Source: Dermatemys mawii
Lineage: Eukaryota; Chordata; Testudines; Dermatemydidae
Length of the DNA stretch: 64,000 bases
Reading direction: 5' to 3'
Assembly (NCBI GenBank): GCA_007922305.1
Contig: ML677365.1
Location: 11,952,533-12,016,532, forward strand
A program made the translations under genes and the position numbers. How positions within the stretch are numbered: position 1 is the first letter of the stretch; each line of letters begins with the position of its first letter. This document shows positions 1 through 12,482 of the stretch, one piece after another. The notes under the pieces were generated by a model, which searched no databases, had not been told where the DNA came from, and saw only the letters and a program-made list of their open reading frames with translations.

Positions 1-315
1 TAACAGGAAATTTGGATCATACATTTAGAACTGCATTGCTACATGACCAACATGATTACTTGCAAATTGCCACAATTAAGTTGGAATCCTGTGTACTGAT
101 TTGACTGGTGAGGTTATCTATTCAATGGCTAAACTTTCACTACCAGAATAAATCAAAACTATTATGTCTGTGCTGCAGAAGTCTTTAGAAGGCCAAGAAA
201 TCAATTTTTAAAAAAACAGTTTGGACGGTTATATAACTATTCATTCCACTGCATGGAATTTAGGCACAGGTTTTAGTGGATCTCATTCTTAATTCGGACT
301 CCAGGTACTTCCTGA

Positions 316-656
316 GGCCTTGTCTACACTGCAGGAGAAATTTGATCTAATCTACGTAATTTGAGTTACATGAATAGATGAGTTCATAGAATATCAGGAT
401 TGGAAGACACCTCAGGAGATCATCTAGTCCAACCCCCTGCTGAAAGCAGGACCAATCCCGTGGGGTCCACACTAAACAATTTCAACAGGAGATGCTTTCC
501 CGTCGATTCCCCCTACTCTTCTCGATCTGGTGGAGTACAGGAGTCAACGGGAGAGTGATCTGCAAAAGATTTAACAGGTGTTCACTAGACCTGTTAAATC
601 GACCACCGATGCATCAATCATCGCTCGTTGATCCCCTGGTAAGTGTAGACAAGCCC
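316..656. mobile_element. Harbinger-type MITE, interrupted by a CR1 fragment
   Basis: The ends are inverted repeats, GGCCTTGTCTACACT on the left and AGTGTAGACAAGCCC on the right. They are flanked by a TGA trinucleotide at 313-315 and 657-659, which fits a 3-bp PIF/Harbinger target duplication. The interior segment with GGTGGAGTACAGGAGTC near 530-546 recurs in the element at 42314, so the two belong to one family. No transposase frame is present, so this is non-autonomous. The class is inferred from ends and duplication length only. Confidence 0.7.
384..480 (-). mobile_element. CR1 3'-end fragment nested in the MITE
   Basis: The segment starting TTCATAGAATATCAGG and running through the CATCTAGTCCAACCCCCTGC block is the standard 3' untranslated end of a CR1 LINE, here in minus orientation. 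It lies between the two ends of the Harbinger-type MITE, so the CR1 inserted later. The right boundary is uncertain. Confidence 0.7.
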
Positions 657-956
657 TGAGTCTATTGCTCCCTCTTTATCTTTTCTAAACTTGGATCTTA
701 ATTGTTCATTCCACTGGACAACTAAATGGTCATTTCTCACTTTTTGAAGCAGATGAACACTACATTTGATCAATTAACTCCTATATCTTAAACATTAGCA
801 ATCAAGAATATTCTACATTATAAGGGTTTGTATGGTTGCTGCACTTATTTCAATTACTTTGCAACAGACCTGCAACCCCTTAGTGAAACAAAAAAGCCCA
901 CTCCTTGCAGGGTTCACTTGTCCACATCACCCTAAAAGAATATCAAATGTTTCAGA

Positions 957-1096
957 TTAGCAAATTTTGCTGCTTTTCAAAACAAAACTCCTTGCCTTAG
1001 AATGATAATCTTGCTCCAGCCTGGAGTCTGATCCTGCTGCCTGTTTGTACTTGCTTATTTTCATTTGACGATTTCTTTCTTCTACATCCATACCAC
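957..1096 (-). CDS. Candidate exon, possibly 3'-terminal, of an unidentified host gene
   Basis: On the minus strand a T-rich tract ending TTTGACAG is followed by a frame entered in phase 1. Joined to the last base of the exon at 6114-6149 it reads G then GMDVEERNRQMKISKYKQAA and onward through GSDSRLEQDYHSK, ending at a TAA at 957-959. The peptide is charged and looks helical, unlike the Lys/Glu spacer coded by the upstream exons. No GT donor lies in the open part. A GC donor (AAG before GCAAGG, near 992-997) could end the exon earlier, in phase 0. No AATAAA was seen just downstream, so it is unclear whether this is the last exon. Acceptor and phase agree with the chain; the protein is not recognised. 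Confidence 0.6.
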
Positions 1097-2019
1097 CTGT
1101 CAAATAAAATAAATAAATAAATACTCAATTAATTTTCAATCCTGAGTTTAAAGTGGTGCTCATACAATTTCTTACAGAAGGGATGCAATCTGAACTTTTC
1201 CTTAAATTACTGTATCTGCATTTCCAGGTAAATTAAAAACATGTCAAAAGTATCCTTTTGTGGAAAACTTGGGAGAAAAGCCATAAATTGCAAGAAATAG
1301 TAGTAAAGAATAAAGTATTTTAACAGTACTTTTACAAATATTTTATTCTTCACAGTTAAAATTAAGAAAATTTTCAAATGACGAGAGAAAATTAATGGAA
1401 TAGAATGTTTCACTGAATAATTTATTGCTGCTACAAGAGAAATCAAGATTTTTATTTAAAAAAATAAAGAGTAATATAAAGGCAACATGTTTATTTACAA
1501 AGGCGATATTTATCTTGTGATTTGAGCTCTTTTATATGAAATTACTGATTTTAGTTTCTATCAGTAAATAAGGATCACTGGAAATAATCTGATTGGTTGG
1601 CATAGCTTTGATTTGCCATAATTTAATATATTCATAACAATTTTTTAAAAAACAATTTTTGGAAAGGAATTGCTAATAAGCTGTCCTATGGTATTGCTGT
1701 ATCACTCCATAATGACATTCAGCTTAAAGAGTGATTTCAGGATTCATTCTTTCTGAATCACATAGACACTAAGCACATAGTTAGCCTTAGTCTAGGAAAA
1801 AGATGCTTGCTATGTCATTCAGATAGCAGCCCTTTTCAACCAACCTGCAGTAGCTGACAGTACTAAAAGTACCAAAAGAAAGCACCAAAACAAATATGTG
1901 AGAGAGAACACTGGAAGTTGAAGGTACCAAACAAAATGGTGGGCAGATGTCCAAGCAAAAAGGGCACCTCTCCAATGAAGCAAAATATAGATATGTACTG
2001 TGCACATAAATGGTCGGAT

Positions 2020-2113
2020 TCTCTTCCCACTTATTCTGATGTAAATGTAAATGCAGTCAATGGAGTTACACCGGTGTAAACAAAAAGAAGGGAGTAAAGA
2101 ATCAGGCCCAAAG
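2020..2113. repeat. Old palindromic amniote repeat
   Basis: It starts near GGATTCTCTTCCCACTTATT and ends AAAGAATCAGGCCC, with CAATGGAGTTACACCGGTGT inside. This is the pattern of a common palindromic repeat of reptile and bird genomes whose two halves mirror each other. Here the mirror is degraded. It is probably an ancient MITE, identified from memory. Confidence 0.5.
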
Positions 2114-3529
2114 TTTCTAGCTGAAGCAATGTAACTAATAGCATTACTTTTCATACAGTATTGTGGATGTCACATTAGTTTTGACTGACATATTTCACAT
2201 ACTATACATTTCTGAGGAAGATGAAGATTTGAAAAGGAAAATTTCATTTCTTAATGGAAGTTGCTGTGTATTCAGCATTGTTGAAAATCTGCCCATTTAT
2301 TTGAGCACCTAAATATAGGAGTGGGGGGAGCCTAACTTTATTTTCCATGTACCACTGATGTCACACACAAACCCTAACCATGAGTGTTAAGGAGAAATCT
2401 AAGTGGTAAAACAGGTCCATATGTAGGCCTTCTCAACTATGCTTTGAATATTTTCTTGTGCTAATTCTACTGATGGCACTACTTGGAACAAGAGAGGCCT
2501 GTTGACTACAAAACCTGCAACTCTTAACAGGAAATTGTGGGTGAAGAAGGGTGTGGAAAAGAAACAATAAATGTGATGTGCTACCAGCAGCATGCCACTA
2601 TGAGCTCTGCTTTTCCTTAAAAAAACCTAAAATAACCTAAACAAAAACTGTATATTCCAAATACCAATTCTTGGAATGAAAGTCAATGGGGAAAATGAAT
2701 GAACAAGAAGAAAATGCTGTTACAGGGATAGAGGCAGCTAATAATAAAGCATAGAGTGAAAAACCCTAAAAGAAGATAAATCTAATGTATCCCACATTTA
2801 AATGAACTGCTATATAAACATGAACCAACAAACATCAACGGACCACACTGATTCTTTGGTAATTTTTTATATAATTAAAGTGCTTTTGATAGTGATTAAT
2901 TTTATTTTTCAATAATGATTTTATTTCCTACTTTGAAAAGGGAGATAGGTGCAAGTGCTTTGATTAATAGTCTGAAAGATAGTTGAGTTTCTTGATATCT
3001 TCTAAAAAGCACAGCTAAATGCATCCTCTCTTGGAATATTTTTCTTCTTTTCAATGACAGAAATAACACACCAGTGTCACTAAAGATGAATGAAAATACT
3101 CCAACCCCTTGTTAAAAAAAATATTTCCATGAAAACAGAATATTTTGCAGATTAATCCATACTTTTTTGGTGTTTTAAAGAAAAGAGAAAGGGATGAAGG
3201 GTAAAATATGAGCATTTTGGTTTTGCCCTATTATGAAATAATCATTTCTGTTAAACTTGGAAAAATCCACATTCTGTCATTTTTGCCATGAAAAGCTGAG
3301 GAAATTGTAAGAAATGGAGAAATATTACATCTTGTATATAGAAAATCTCTCAAATATTTGTGAGAATATCTGTTTTTATATATGAACACATGGCAAAGTG
3401 AAAACTGGTACTTTGCACAGCTCCAGTTCTACCTCTCTCTACTGTGATACAGGTCTTGAACCTATAGCAAATATCAGCCACATGCAGAGGTCTGCTCAAG
3501 GCCCAATACACCACTGAAGCCCTCTTCTG

Positions 3530-3612
3530 TTGCTGCAGTACATATCTATACTGCAGTAGTGCAGCTGCAACTCTGTTGCTGCAGTGTTTCTAGTGTAGGC
3601 ATGTCCATACAT
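3530..3612. repeat. Fragment resembling the right end of a Harbinger-type MITE
   Basis: The segment has repeated CTGCAGTAG/GTGCAGCTGCAAC motifs and ends CTAGTGTAGGCATGTCC, similar to the terminal repeat of the elements at 316 and 42314. No matching left end was found, so it is either truncated or only distantly related. Confidence 0.35.
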
Positions 3613-4406
3613 AGCACCTCCTATGGAATCTCCGGGGTGAATGCCATTCCTAAATTACCTGAATAAGTAAGATTATTAATACAAACATATATAAAACAAA
3701 AATCTTTAACCTATTATTAATATTTAGCCCAAGTTATAGACTCACAGTGGATTTAATTATGCTGGGATACTTTCTGTTTACTGCAGAAAGAACTTTGCAG
3801 ACCTACATTGTTTATAGATCCTCCCTTAAATGTTATCATTATTACTGAATTTCTGAATTTCTTCCTCCAAGAATACTTCAACCCCACTAGTAAATCAATG
3901 AAAACTCTACAACTCCTATTTACACTGGCCCCTATTTCTGAAACACAGTTGGGGGCAGATGGCAAGAATTGACAGCAATTTTGATAAATATCCTAGTTGG
4001 GAACTGGAAGGGAATGCAGGATGGCTGAATAGCCCATGTGTCAAAAACAAAAAGCCAAAGTTGACTCACTGTGGTCTCAATAAGAAGAAAAATATTTTAA
4101 ATAATTCAGACCAGTAAATGGAGAAAAAAATTACCTAAAATTCACAAAATGTAGGTTCTTTAGGACTGTTATAAGATTGTATTCATCGAAATCTGACGTC
4201 TTATAATATATTTTTATCTAATATTAAAACATCTTTAGTTGGCTGAACAAAGGGGAAATCTTGTTGGGGGGTGGAAAGTTCGTAATGCAGCAGATCAGGT
4301 GTGATTCTGTTGTCTATGGAACTAACACACATAAAGGCTCTGCAGGGGTCACTGAGCTCTATAGGCTAAGTTCACCTGTGACCCAATGTGTGGGAATACA
4401 GTAAAG

Positions 4407-5190
4407 CGGGAGTGGGCAAACCTCCGGCCTGCGGGACTGTCCCATTTGGCCCCCACCCTGGCTGGGGAGGCTGCCCCTGGCCCCTCTCCCATCTCATCCC
4501 TCCCCTGGAGCCATGCCACCACGCACAGTGTTCTGGGGGGCACGGCTGCGCCCTCCCAGGACAGCGTGTTTAGCTCTGTGTGGAGCCAGACATGCTCCCC
4601 CTTCCCCAGAACCATGCCAGTGTGTGCACAGTGCTCTGGGGGTGGGGCTGTGTGCTCCAGTGGGGCACCATATCTGACTCTGCACTGAGCCAAACATGCT
4701 GCTAGAAGCCTCATGGTAAGGGAGATGGGGATGGGGGATTGGATAAGGGGCGGGGGCAGTCAGGAGATAGGGAGCACGGTGAGTTAGATAGGAGGTGAGG
4801 TCCCAGGATGATGGCTAGGGTAGGCAGTCTCTGGAGGGGGCAGCCAGGGAGAAGCGGGGGCTAGATGGAGCATGAGAGTCAGGGGTATCTGTCAGGGGGT
4901 AGGAGTGGGGTGAATAGGGATTGGGACAGTCAGGGGACAAGGAGTGAAGGGTTGGGTGGGAGAGGTCCTGGGGGGTAGTTAGGCTGGGGGGGTCTCTGGA
5001 GGGGCAGTCAGGGGACAAGGGGAGGTTGGATGGCTTGGGGGCTCTGAGGGGGGCAGTCAGAGGGTATGAAGTGAGAGGGGATCAGATAGGGGGCAGGGCC
5101 AGGCTATTTGGCACAGCCCTCTCTACCTGGTCCTCCATACAATTTTGAATCCTGATGTGGCCCTTGGGACAAAACATTTGCTCACCCCTG
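4407..5190. mobile_element. hAT element, non-autonomous (copy 1 of 3)
   Basis: The left end reads GAGTGGGCAAACCTCCGGCC and the right end ACATTTGCTCACCCCTG, a degraded version of the inverted repeats seen at 52070 and 53532. The flanks GTAAAG and AGCTAGAG do not give a convincing 8-bp duplication, so the boundary or duplication has decayed. The interior is strongly purine-rich on the plus strand, with repeated GGGGGCAGTCAGG-like motifs, as in the copy at 53532, whose orientation it shares. Long frames on either strand here are compositional accidents. Confidence 0.75.
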
Positions 5191-6113
5191 AGCTAGAGTG
5201 TCAAAGAATTGTATAAGGAGAGTAGCATCTATCATCTGAGCTGTTACTTCTGAACATAGCCTGCAGTATTTGGCATGAATCAGCTCCAAGTAAACTATTA
5301 TAGGCTATATTATATTACAGATGGAATTGATAGCTCCAACAATTTTCTTATGCTTTGAACTTCATCTCAGAATTTTCCTAATAGATAATATTCTATAGGT
5401 AAGAGATCCAAAATTGTTGGTGAAGAGCCAAAATAGCTGGCACTGTGTACCTCCTTTCCAACCCTGGTAGAGAACATGTGTCCAGGGGAAGAGGGCATGG
5501 CCATAGCGCTGCTAAAATTCAGCATGTCAGGCTGCACAATGGCTGCTTGGAGGTGCTTAAACATGGCCACAATTTAGATCAGCCCTGAGAACATGCTGTG
5601 GGGGGTGAAATGGCTCAGAGTAGGCACCGATGCAGTGCTCCAGCACAGTTTACAATCCACATTTGTGTTTTTATCTTGAATTAAAGATTTAGCTATTTCA
5701 GTACTGGGTTCCTGATTTTTATCATCATAATTTGGGGAAATCAAATGTTTGCCTTATGTTAACAGTTTTTAAAAAGAGGCTCTAACTAGTGATGTGATTA
5801 ATACCTAATTTATCCCAAGCCCAACTGTTTATAGAGTCAGAGTTTTTCATGCAAGGAGAGAAATGCTCATTCAACTGTATTTGCAGTGACACAGTGTGAA
5901 TTTGATTGCCTATTAAGGTCAAATAGAGATTTCATTCTCTAGGGAAAGCCCAAAATGTATTTCCAAGGTTATGTTTTCTACTCCTAATTTTGTATTCATC
6001 AAAGGAAATACAACACTGTATACCACAACGTATAATACACATTCTGGCTAAATACTGTAGTTGTATATCGTTTAAGGCAAAAACACTAAGAGATTTTTAA
6101 TAAGCTACCCTAC
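5191..6113. other. Non-coding, nothing recognised
   Basis: AT-rich with short frames only. It is read as intron because it lies between two candidate exons of the minus-strand gene. Confidence 0.5.
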
Positions 6114-6149
6114 CTGCATTCCCATTCTCTGGATCTGCTTTCTTTTCTT
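6114..6149 (-). CDS. 36-nt phase-1 microexon of an unidentified host gene
   Basis: On the minus strand a pyrimidine-rich acceptor (CATTTCTTTATAG) precedes 36 coding bases, and the donor reads GCAG then GTAGGG. With G donated by the previous exon the segment reads EEKKADPENGNA and leaves one G for the next exon, so it enters and leaves in phase 1 and can be skipped without a frameshift. The Glu/Lys/Asp-rich content matches the other exons of the chain. It is too short to stand alone; support comes from both splice sites plus phase agreement with six other segments. Confidence 0.65.
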
Positions 6150-7610
6150 CTATAAAGAAATGAAAGTAATGTGTACACCAAAAACAAAAGGAGAGAAAGA
6201 ATGCAGAAAATAATAATAAAAGTAATAGAAATCATGTGTTAAAGAAGTAAAATCCATGAAATTAATTTAAGTTCATGACCAAGTAAAGTGCTTTACACTC
6301 AGAAGGTTATTCACTGCATACTAGCATGTACATTTATGCACCCATTATTAGAGATTTACTGGAATGGAATTTACTATATGAGACAATACAGTCTCATTAA
6401 CACAGTCCATACAAAAAACAGCAAGCCAGGTGTCAAACATAGTTAGCCTATGCTTTTCATGAACAGTGTGTCATATAAAGAAAAGCCAAAAACATACTTG
6501 TGCTGTATGTTTTATGAAGAATATACAGGATGCAGCAAGCCGTTCAAGCACAAACATTAAATGTCTCATTTTTTCCCTCAGTAACTACTTTAAATCTTTC
6601 TTTAGATAACCAATTTTTGTAGCTCCCATAGGTCACCAGATTTAATGAAAATGCTGCTGTAGTTTTATTTTCAAGCTGGGATATGATGAAAAATAGAACA
6701 AAAGATAAAAAAGGCAGTACACAGCCCTCTGTTTTTGCACATAATTCCTCCTGACTGATGTCAACAGATATTATGAATGCAGATCAAGGGCTGTTTCTCT
6801 GGAAACGGGAAATGAAAATGAACTGAAACCCTGTCCAAAAAGTTTGCCAATACACACACTATACTTTGAAATCTAAGTCTGGCAATTAATGTATAAGCAT
6901 TCAATGTCAAAAGGAAATTTACTTTTAGTTAGAATTAGAAGTATATTTATTCTTCAGCTCAGTCTGTCTCATCATAAGCCAAAATAAGATTAATTGAAAA
7001 CAAACCAAAACCAACCAAACAAAAATGACTGAAATGTTGATGGAACAAAAAACTACCTCAAGTCACAAATCCAAAATACGTTGCATCACTCAAATTATTA
7101 AACCTTTTATTTCAGAATTGCCACATATTAGGGGAGCATTTCCACATTATTATTATTCATAATACACAGTCCACCTCTGTCCTAGTGAAATAATACAAAA
7201 GATAAATCTTAAATAAATATCACAAATCTGACTTCATCTTCAATTTGTAGTTAGTTACCTAAGGAAAGTGCCAAATTGGGCCTAAAAACCACTCACAGCA
7301 GGGCCAGGGTATATATGCATCATGCAAATATAGGCTCTTGGGATGCAGGGAAGGCATGGATAGTGCTTCATCCTTTGAGGCATTCACCTTCCTGTGGGTA
7401 ACTTGCTCTGCTGGTCAGTGTGGCGGGGAATATGGTAAGCCACCATTCTACCCCCTCGCTGCTCACTTGAGGAAGTCATATACTACAAGGCATATTAATA
7501 TGCTTGGTCCCTGTGTATATGTGCAGGCTTGGTGGGAAGTTCTTTTCACCTCCTACCAGCCTTGTGCTCTCATATACAGTAGGTCTTCATATAACCTACA
7601 ACATGAATGG
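6150..7610. other. Non-coding, probable intron
   Basis: AT-rich, with no recognisable repeat family or exon. The 92-codon plus-strand frame at 7338-7616 has no supporting features. Confidence 0.5.
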
Positions 7611-7790
7611 TATTAGAGAGACAAAGTAGACGAGATAATATTTTTTATTGGACCAACTTCAGTTTGTGGGAGAGACAAGCTTTCAAGCTACACAGAGTTC
7701 TTTTTAGAAGTAGGTCCAGTAAAAGAGATTACCTCCCTCACCTTGTCTCTTTAATATCCTGGGACTGACACAGCTACAACAACACTGCAT
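7611..7790. mobile_element. Short repeat with mirrored ends (turtle SINE/Penelope-associated family)
   Basis: The left part reads TATTAGAGAGACAAAGTAGA and then TTTTTTATTGGACC. The right part is its near mirror, GGTCCAGTAAAAGAGATTAC then CACCTTGTCTCTTTAATATC. A GACACAGCTACAACAACACT tail follows. A second fragment of the same family starts at 47251. It resembles an abundant turtle repeat related to SINE/Penelope-type elements, here with the middle deleted. The family name is from memory. Confidence 0.55.
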
Positions 7791-10189
7791 GCAACATCAT
7801 TTGGTAGTAAGTAATGGTAATTAGATATTTAGAAACAGATTGTTTTTGCTCTTTCAAGTATTTTATTATTTGCAGTTAAATTTATTTGTATTCTCTTGAC
7901 TTATGTTATAGTATGTTGCCCCTGGAAAACTCATTTCATCTTCTTAATTAAACAAATTGCTAAACCTTTTGAGTTTTCTCTACATCCATGTTTTCATTTA
8001 CACTGCTTGGACTCACCAATATGATGGCTACGAATACAATACTTTCTCATATTAGTTTCTCAAAAGTATAGCTATGTTTTTTACTGTCTAAAATAATTGT
8101 ATACAAGGATTTATTGTTACTGGTTTCATCTAAAGTTCGAGAGTTAAGTGGCATCTATCATGATAATACCCTTGATTTTGTATTTAATCACAGATTATGA
8201 TTAAAGATATTCTAAATTCATTTCATATAAATATTGAGACAAAATCTCTGCTCCATCTGCAACAGCATCTAAAAATGTGGAAATCTATTTCTGCTGTGAT
8301 GTAGGATAAACTTATTTTCCTTATATGCTGAGATGCTACAAAGAACATATTTTTTCTAACTGCCGAAGTTACAAGATTTTTCTGCAATACATCTTTATAT
8401 GAGCATGTGGTTGCTAAAAAGAAGGGAGCTGGAAAGGGGCATGATATTTGGAGTGACAATCAGCCATTTAAAATGGTCTCATATTGGACACCTTTCATTT
8501 GAGGAACCTCAAATCATTAGTCACTTCTGAAAATTCCAGCTCACAGCCCATCTGGTTGTACTATCTTTCTGCCCTTCAGTGTGTGAGGCTGGTCAGCGGC
8601 TGGTCTCAATAACTTCAATAAACTACACCAATTTATGTTAGCTGGGAGTCTGACTCCCATTTTTAGTAAGCTCCAGAAAATTCCTTGAAGCTCAATTAAG
8701 TGTTTTGAAAAGGAAGTATTCCTTATGTATGTATGTATCATGTATGTATATTTGGTAGGCACATAAGACTAGCTGAGCCTTAATTTGAAATATGACCTAA
8801 AAGCACAGCTTACATATTTACAGCAATGCTGCAAGAGAAGCAATTAAATAAGCTTGTGTATTTCAGTATTTATGATTACTTAATTAGGCTTTTCTTTCCT
8901 TTCTGTATTCTTCATATTAACTAAAATTTTTCCTTTTTTACTTTTCTGTGTCTTGAATTATCCTTGATATATAGACTGAAATCCTGATATTGTATTTTGT
9001 GTCTGATCAGCTGAACTGAATAAAGTACTGAACTCTAACTGTATCAAAGTTATCCAATTTGTCTGGAAAAGAAACAATACACATCACATAAGGGGATTTC
9101 TGTACATTACAGAAATTATCTGTTTGGGCCACAGCTAGATCAGACTATACGTGTGTATATCTGTGTTTCTCTTTCAATATTTACATATTCCTCACTTTGC
9201 TACAAAACAGAATAGCCCTTGTATTTGACCCTTGTAATCACAATGATCTGTAAGCCTGCATACAATAGTTAACCACTGCATCTGTTCCCCACAGATCTTA
9301 TAGGGGCCTTTTTTCAGTTATATTCTATATGTCTATTTAGGAGATCGAACTGAGAGTACAGAATGCTAATTAAACTCATAGCTGATTTTAAAGCTCAATG
9401 AAATATTCATCTCAATTGTTTTTGACAAAATGTATTAGTATGAATGTGTACAGTGCAACAAAAATTGCAATAAAAATAATATGAATTGTTGAGGGCTATT
9501 AATATAAAACATTATGGCAGTGATGCTCAATTCAGGGGCAACAAGATTTAGAGAAATGTGCACAGAGCTAGAATCCCAGAGCTCCTGACCTGCATTATAT
9601 TTTTTCTGAAAAAAAAAACAAAAAAAATAGAAAAATAAAAATTATGTCAAAATTATTATTGTATTTTGTGGAAAGAGTTTTATATGAGATTTTTGTTTAA
9701 AGGGATAGTATCCGACATAATGGGCTCAAATAATAAAAACCCTAATATGCTTATTTTCATGTAGCAAAAAATAAATGGCACTCTAATTTTCAACTGTTCT
9801 GTTGCTTTTCAAATGTTGATGAGTTAATGAATATATATTGTTATAGAAAACTAGTATTTGGAAAATTGCATTCTTTGATAGTAATGAAGTTTTGGTTTTC
9901 TATAAATGGGTAGATCTAGATTATAGTAATGAGTGGAACTGTCAAAGAAAAGAATAGAAGCTGGTTAAAATGTCAGAGCTGTGTGTATATATTGTACTTT
10001 GTGAATATGAATGAATCCCTGAAATGCTCTGTTTTATTTCTTTTTTAATTTGATTTTATATTAATTTATCAATTAAAAACACTCTGGGAATGTCAGACGT
10101 TTACCCATAGCAAATAAAATACATATTACTAAAACACTGACTCTGACTATCCCAAACTCATGCCAGAACACAGTGCTCCATGTTTTCCA
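7791..10189. other. Non-coding, AT-rich, no gene seen
   Basis: Contains a GTAT-rich microsatellite stretch near 8725-8750 and an A-rich tract at about 9607-9650. No credible exon or repeat family was recognised. Confidence 0.5.
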
Positions 10190-10352
10190 AAGGTTGTGGT
10201 GGATTCTCAATCACTGGCAATTGTTAAATCAAGATTCCATGTGTTCTAAAAGATATGCCCTAGGAATCATTCGGGGGGAAATTCTCTGGCCTGTGCTATA
10301 CAGAGGACTAGATGATCACAGTGGTCGTTTCTAGCCTTGGATTCAATCATCC
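10190..10352 (+). mobile_element. Old CR1 3'-end fragment
   Basis: The block running through GGACTAGATGATCACAGTGG and the following TTCTAGCC segment matches the terminal part of CR1 LINEs read on the plus strand. It is diverged and 5'-truncated. Confidence 0.55.
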
Positions 10353-10749
10353 ACTTATCACTAGCTACTGCAATACAAATGTTTTTCCCCCCTCAAACTT
10401 ACACTAACATACTGCATTAGATAGGTGGGTGCGACATTTCTTTATGAATGTTGTTGAATCATTTTAATCAATATCATGCTGATAAGCAGAAAATATAAAC
10501 TTTTAATTTCAAAGAAAATGACAGTGATTAAAACATAAAAAATGATTAAAACATAAAAATAAACTATAAGCACTTCAGCATTATGAATTATGGCCAATCA
10601 ATAGCAGCAACCTCTCAACAGATGCCCAATGTTCTTTGTGATAAGAAACACTTAGGTCATTTTCCAGCCCCAAAAGATAAGTGTATATATATATTGTTTA
10701 TATCATATAACATATTTTTCTAAGCCCTTGGGCTATGATAAATGACACT

Positions 10750-10935
10750 ATAGTAACAGTTAGACCTAAATCCATATTTAGGTGCCTAGTTCTTTTTTTT
10801 TTTTTATGAAAGGGTAGGGTAGGTGATTTTCTGAGATGCTGAATACCCAGAACTTCCATTTGACTGAGATGCCTCAATATGGGTTTAGCGACCTAACTTT
10901 AGGTACCTACTTTATAAAATGTTAGGCAAAACTAC
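10750..10935. repeat. Old hairpin repeat
   Basis: TATTTAGGTGCCTAGTTC on the left and GACCTAACTTTAGGTACCTA on the right are partly mirrored around a T-rich centre. The pattern fits a family of degraded palindromic amniote repeats, also represented near 42735 and 63421. Confidence 0.4.
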
Positions 10936-11286
10936 TATAAGTTACCACACTTATATCCATACAATGTAGAAAAGGAGGTAATCTTCTTGTAATTTGCTTT
11001 GTAAAGAGTATAATAGCAACTTTGTATTAAAACTCATTAAAAAATACTCTTCTCAAAACAGACAAACATTTTACAAGAGGTTTTTTGGTCTCATTTTTTT
11101 AAAGTGTTTGGTTTCAAATAGCAAAACTAGGACATATCAACAGCTCTGTACTTCTGTTATATGCAACAACAAAGAGTTAAGATCCCTTGAATTCTTCAAA
11201 GCATTCTAACTAATTCTATTTCAGCCCCCTTTCTCCCCACCCACTTCCTCTGTGTTCTGAAAAAAATATTTTACTGTATGCCTTAC

Positions 11287-11310
11287 CTTCTGATTCGAGA
11301 GAGAGACTGG
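11287..11310 (-). CDS. Candidate 24-nt phase-1 microexon
   Basis: The minus-strand donor is strong (GAAG then GTAAGG). The nearest in-phase acceptor, ACCCAG at 11311-11316, gives 24 nt reading A then SLSLESE, entering and leaving in phase 1 like its neighbours. That acceptor lacks a good pyrimidine tract. A better acceptor (ATTTTCCTCAG) extends the exon to 11406 and gives 120 nt, also phase 1 at both ends, but then codes for a hydrophobic stretch. Either form joins the exons at 17852 and 6114 without a stop. The donor is convincing; the 5' edge is unresolved. Confidence 0.4.
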
Positions 11311-12044
11311 CTGGGTATTTGCCACTACTTTTATTCATATCCCATGAACAGCGTATATTTAACAACACTAAAACTCTTCCTAAGAGTAGGCCAAGTTGTG
11401 GTGTAACTGAGGAAAATGTCTGTGTTTACCACCTCTTTCCACCAGATCAACTAATACAGGTTGCATTTGAGGCCTTCAGGGACAACCTCCAAGGAAACTA
11501 GTACTGCTATCCTGGAACAAGCATATTGGCTAAACTGTCCATTCTATCTGAATGAGGAGGATGCTGGGGTAAGAGGACTGGCAAGCCTCATTCATATTTT
11601 ACCTTGCATTATGAGTCTGTCCTGACACTCTTTATTCTTGCTGTCCATAGTCCCAAAGAAAATGCTGGTGATAGCTGTTTTTCATGATTGTTGTACTACA
11701 GTGGGGGCTGTACAGTCAAAATAGGCAAATGTGTAAAAGCCACCTTCAGTGCCACCTATAAGACCTACAGATATCTGATCACTGACCTCTGGAAAGACAC
11801 TATGCAGCAATTCTTTCCAGGACGGTTATAGTATTACCATTTATCTATGACCCATACACAGCCTGAGCACAGAGAACTTGAGTAGCTGTTATGGAAAGAA
11901 GTTAAATGTTTCTGTACAAGAAACAATTCTTTTTTTTCAGAAAAGATCTTGTGATGGGGTGGCCCAGTCCCGCACTAGCCCCGGCAGAGGCAGGCTAGAA
12001 GTCCCACCTCCACAGTACTGGGCATGCTCGAAGTGCTCAGGCTG

Positions 12045-12051
12045 TATAAAA
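12045..12051 (+). promoter_or_regulatory. TATA box of the solo LTR
   Basis: TATAAAA lies about 95 bases into the LTR, after a GC-rich upstream segment and before AGGAGGCAGCTCAGC. This is the usual promoter layout of an LTR. Whether it still drives transcription is unknown. Confidence 0.6.
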
Positions 12052-12482
12052 GGAGGCAGCTCAGCTCATTCTGGGCTGGCAGCCAGAGGAGAAGGATGTG
12101 CCTGGAGAGCTCCTGCGGAGGACCAGCCACAGCCTCAGCCTGAACCAGAGCTTGAACCAGAGGCCGACATCCACCTGCCTGAATCCTCAGACTGGGAACG
12201 GCTGGAAGGGACGGCGGAGCCGCCTGCTCACGGAGAATCCGGAGAAGCCTGGGAGACCCCATCGGCGGAGGAGCCGGCAGGAAGCCGTGGGAAGAAGGAG
12301 GGTGGGGGAGTAGTGTCTCCCACCCCGGGAGACTCAGCATGTTGCGGAGAGACGTCCCCACTGAGTTGGTGGCAAGGAGTTAGGCCACTGTCAGGGCCCT
12401 GGGTTAGGGCCTGGTGGAGGTGGATGGGCCCCGGGCCCCCCTACCTAGGCTACCACACCCCTAGGTGGGTGACCCCCTTTTA

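Larger units (their letters stand above)
1097..4406. other. Non-coding, probable intron with minor old repeats
   Basis: AT-rich sequence with stops in all frames. It holds a short AAAT run at about 1102-1122 and the hairpin repeats listed separately at 2020 and 3530. No other feature could be supported. Confidence 0.6.
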
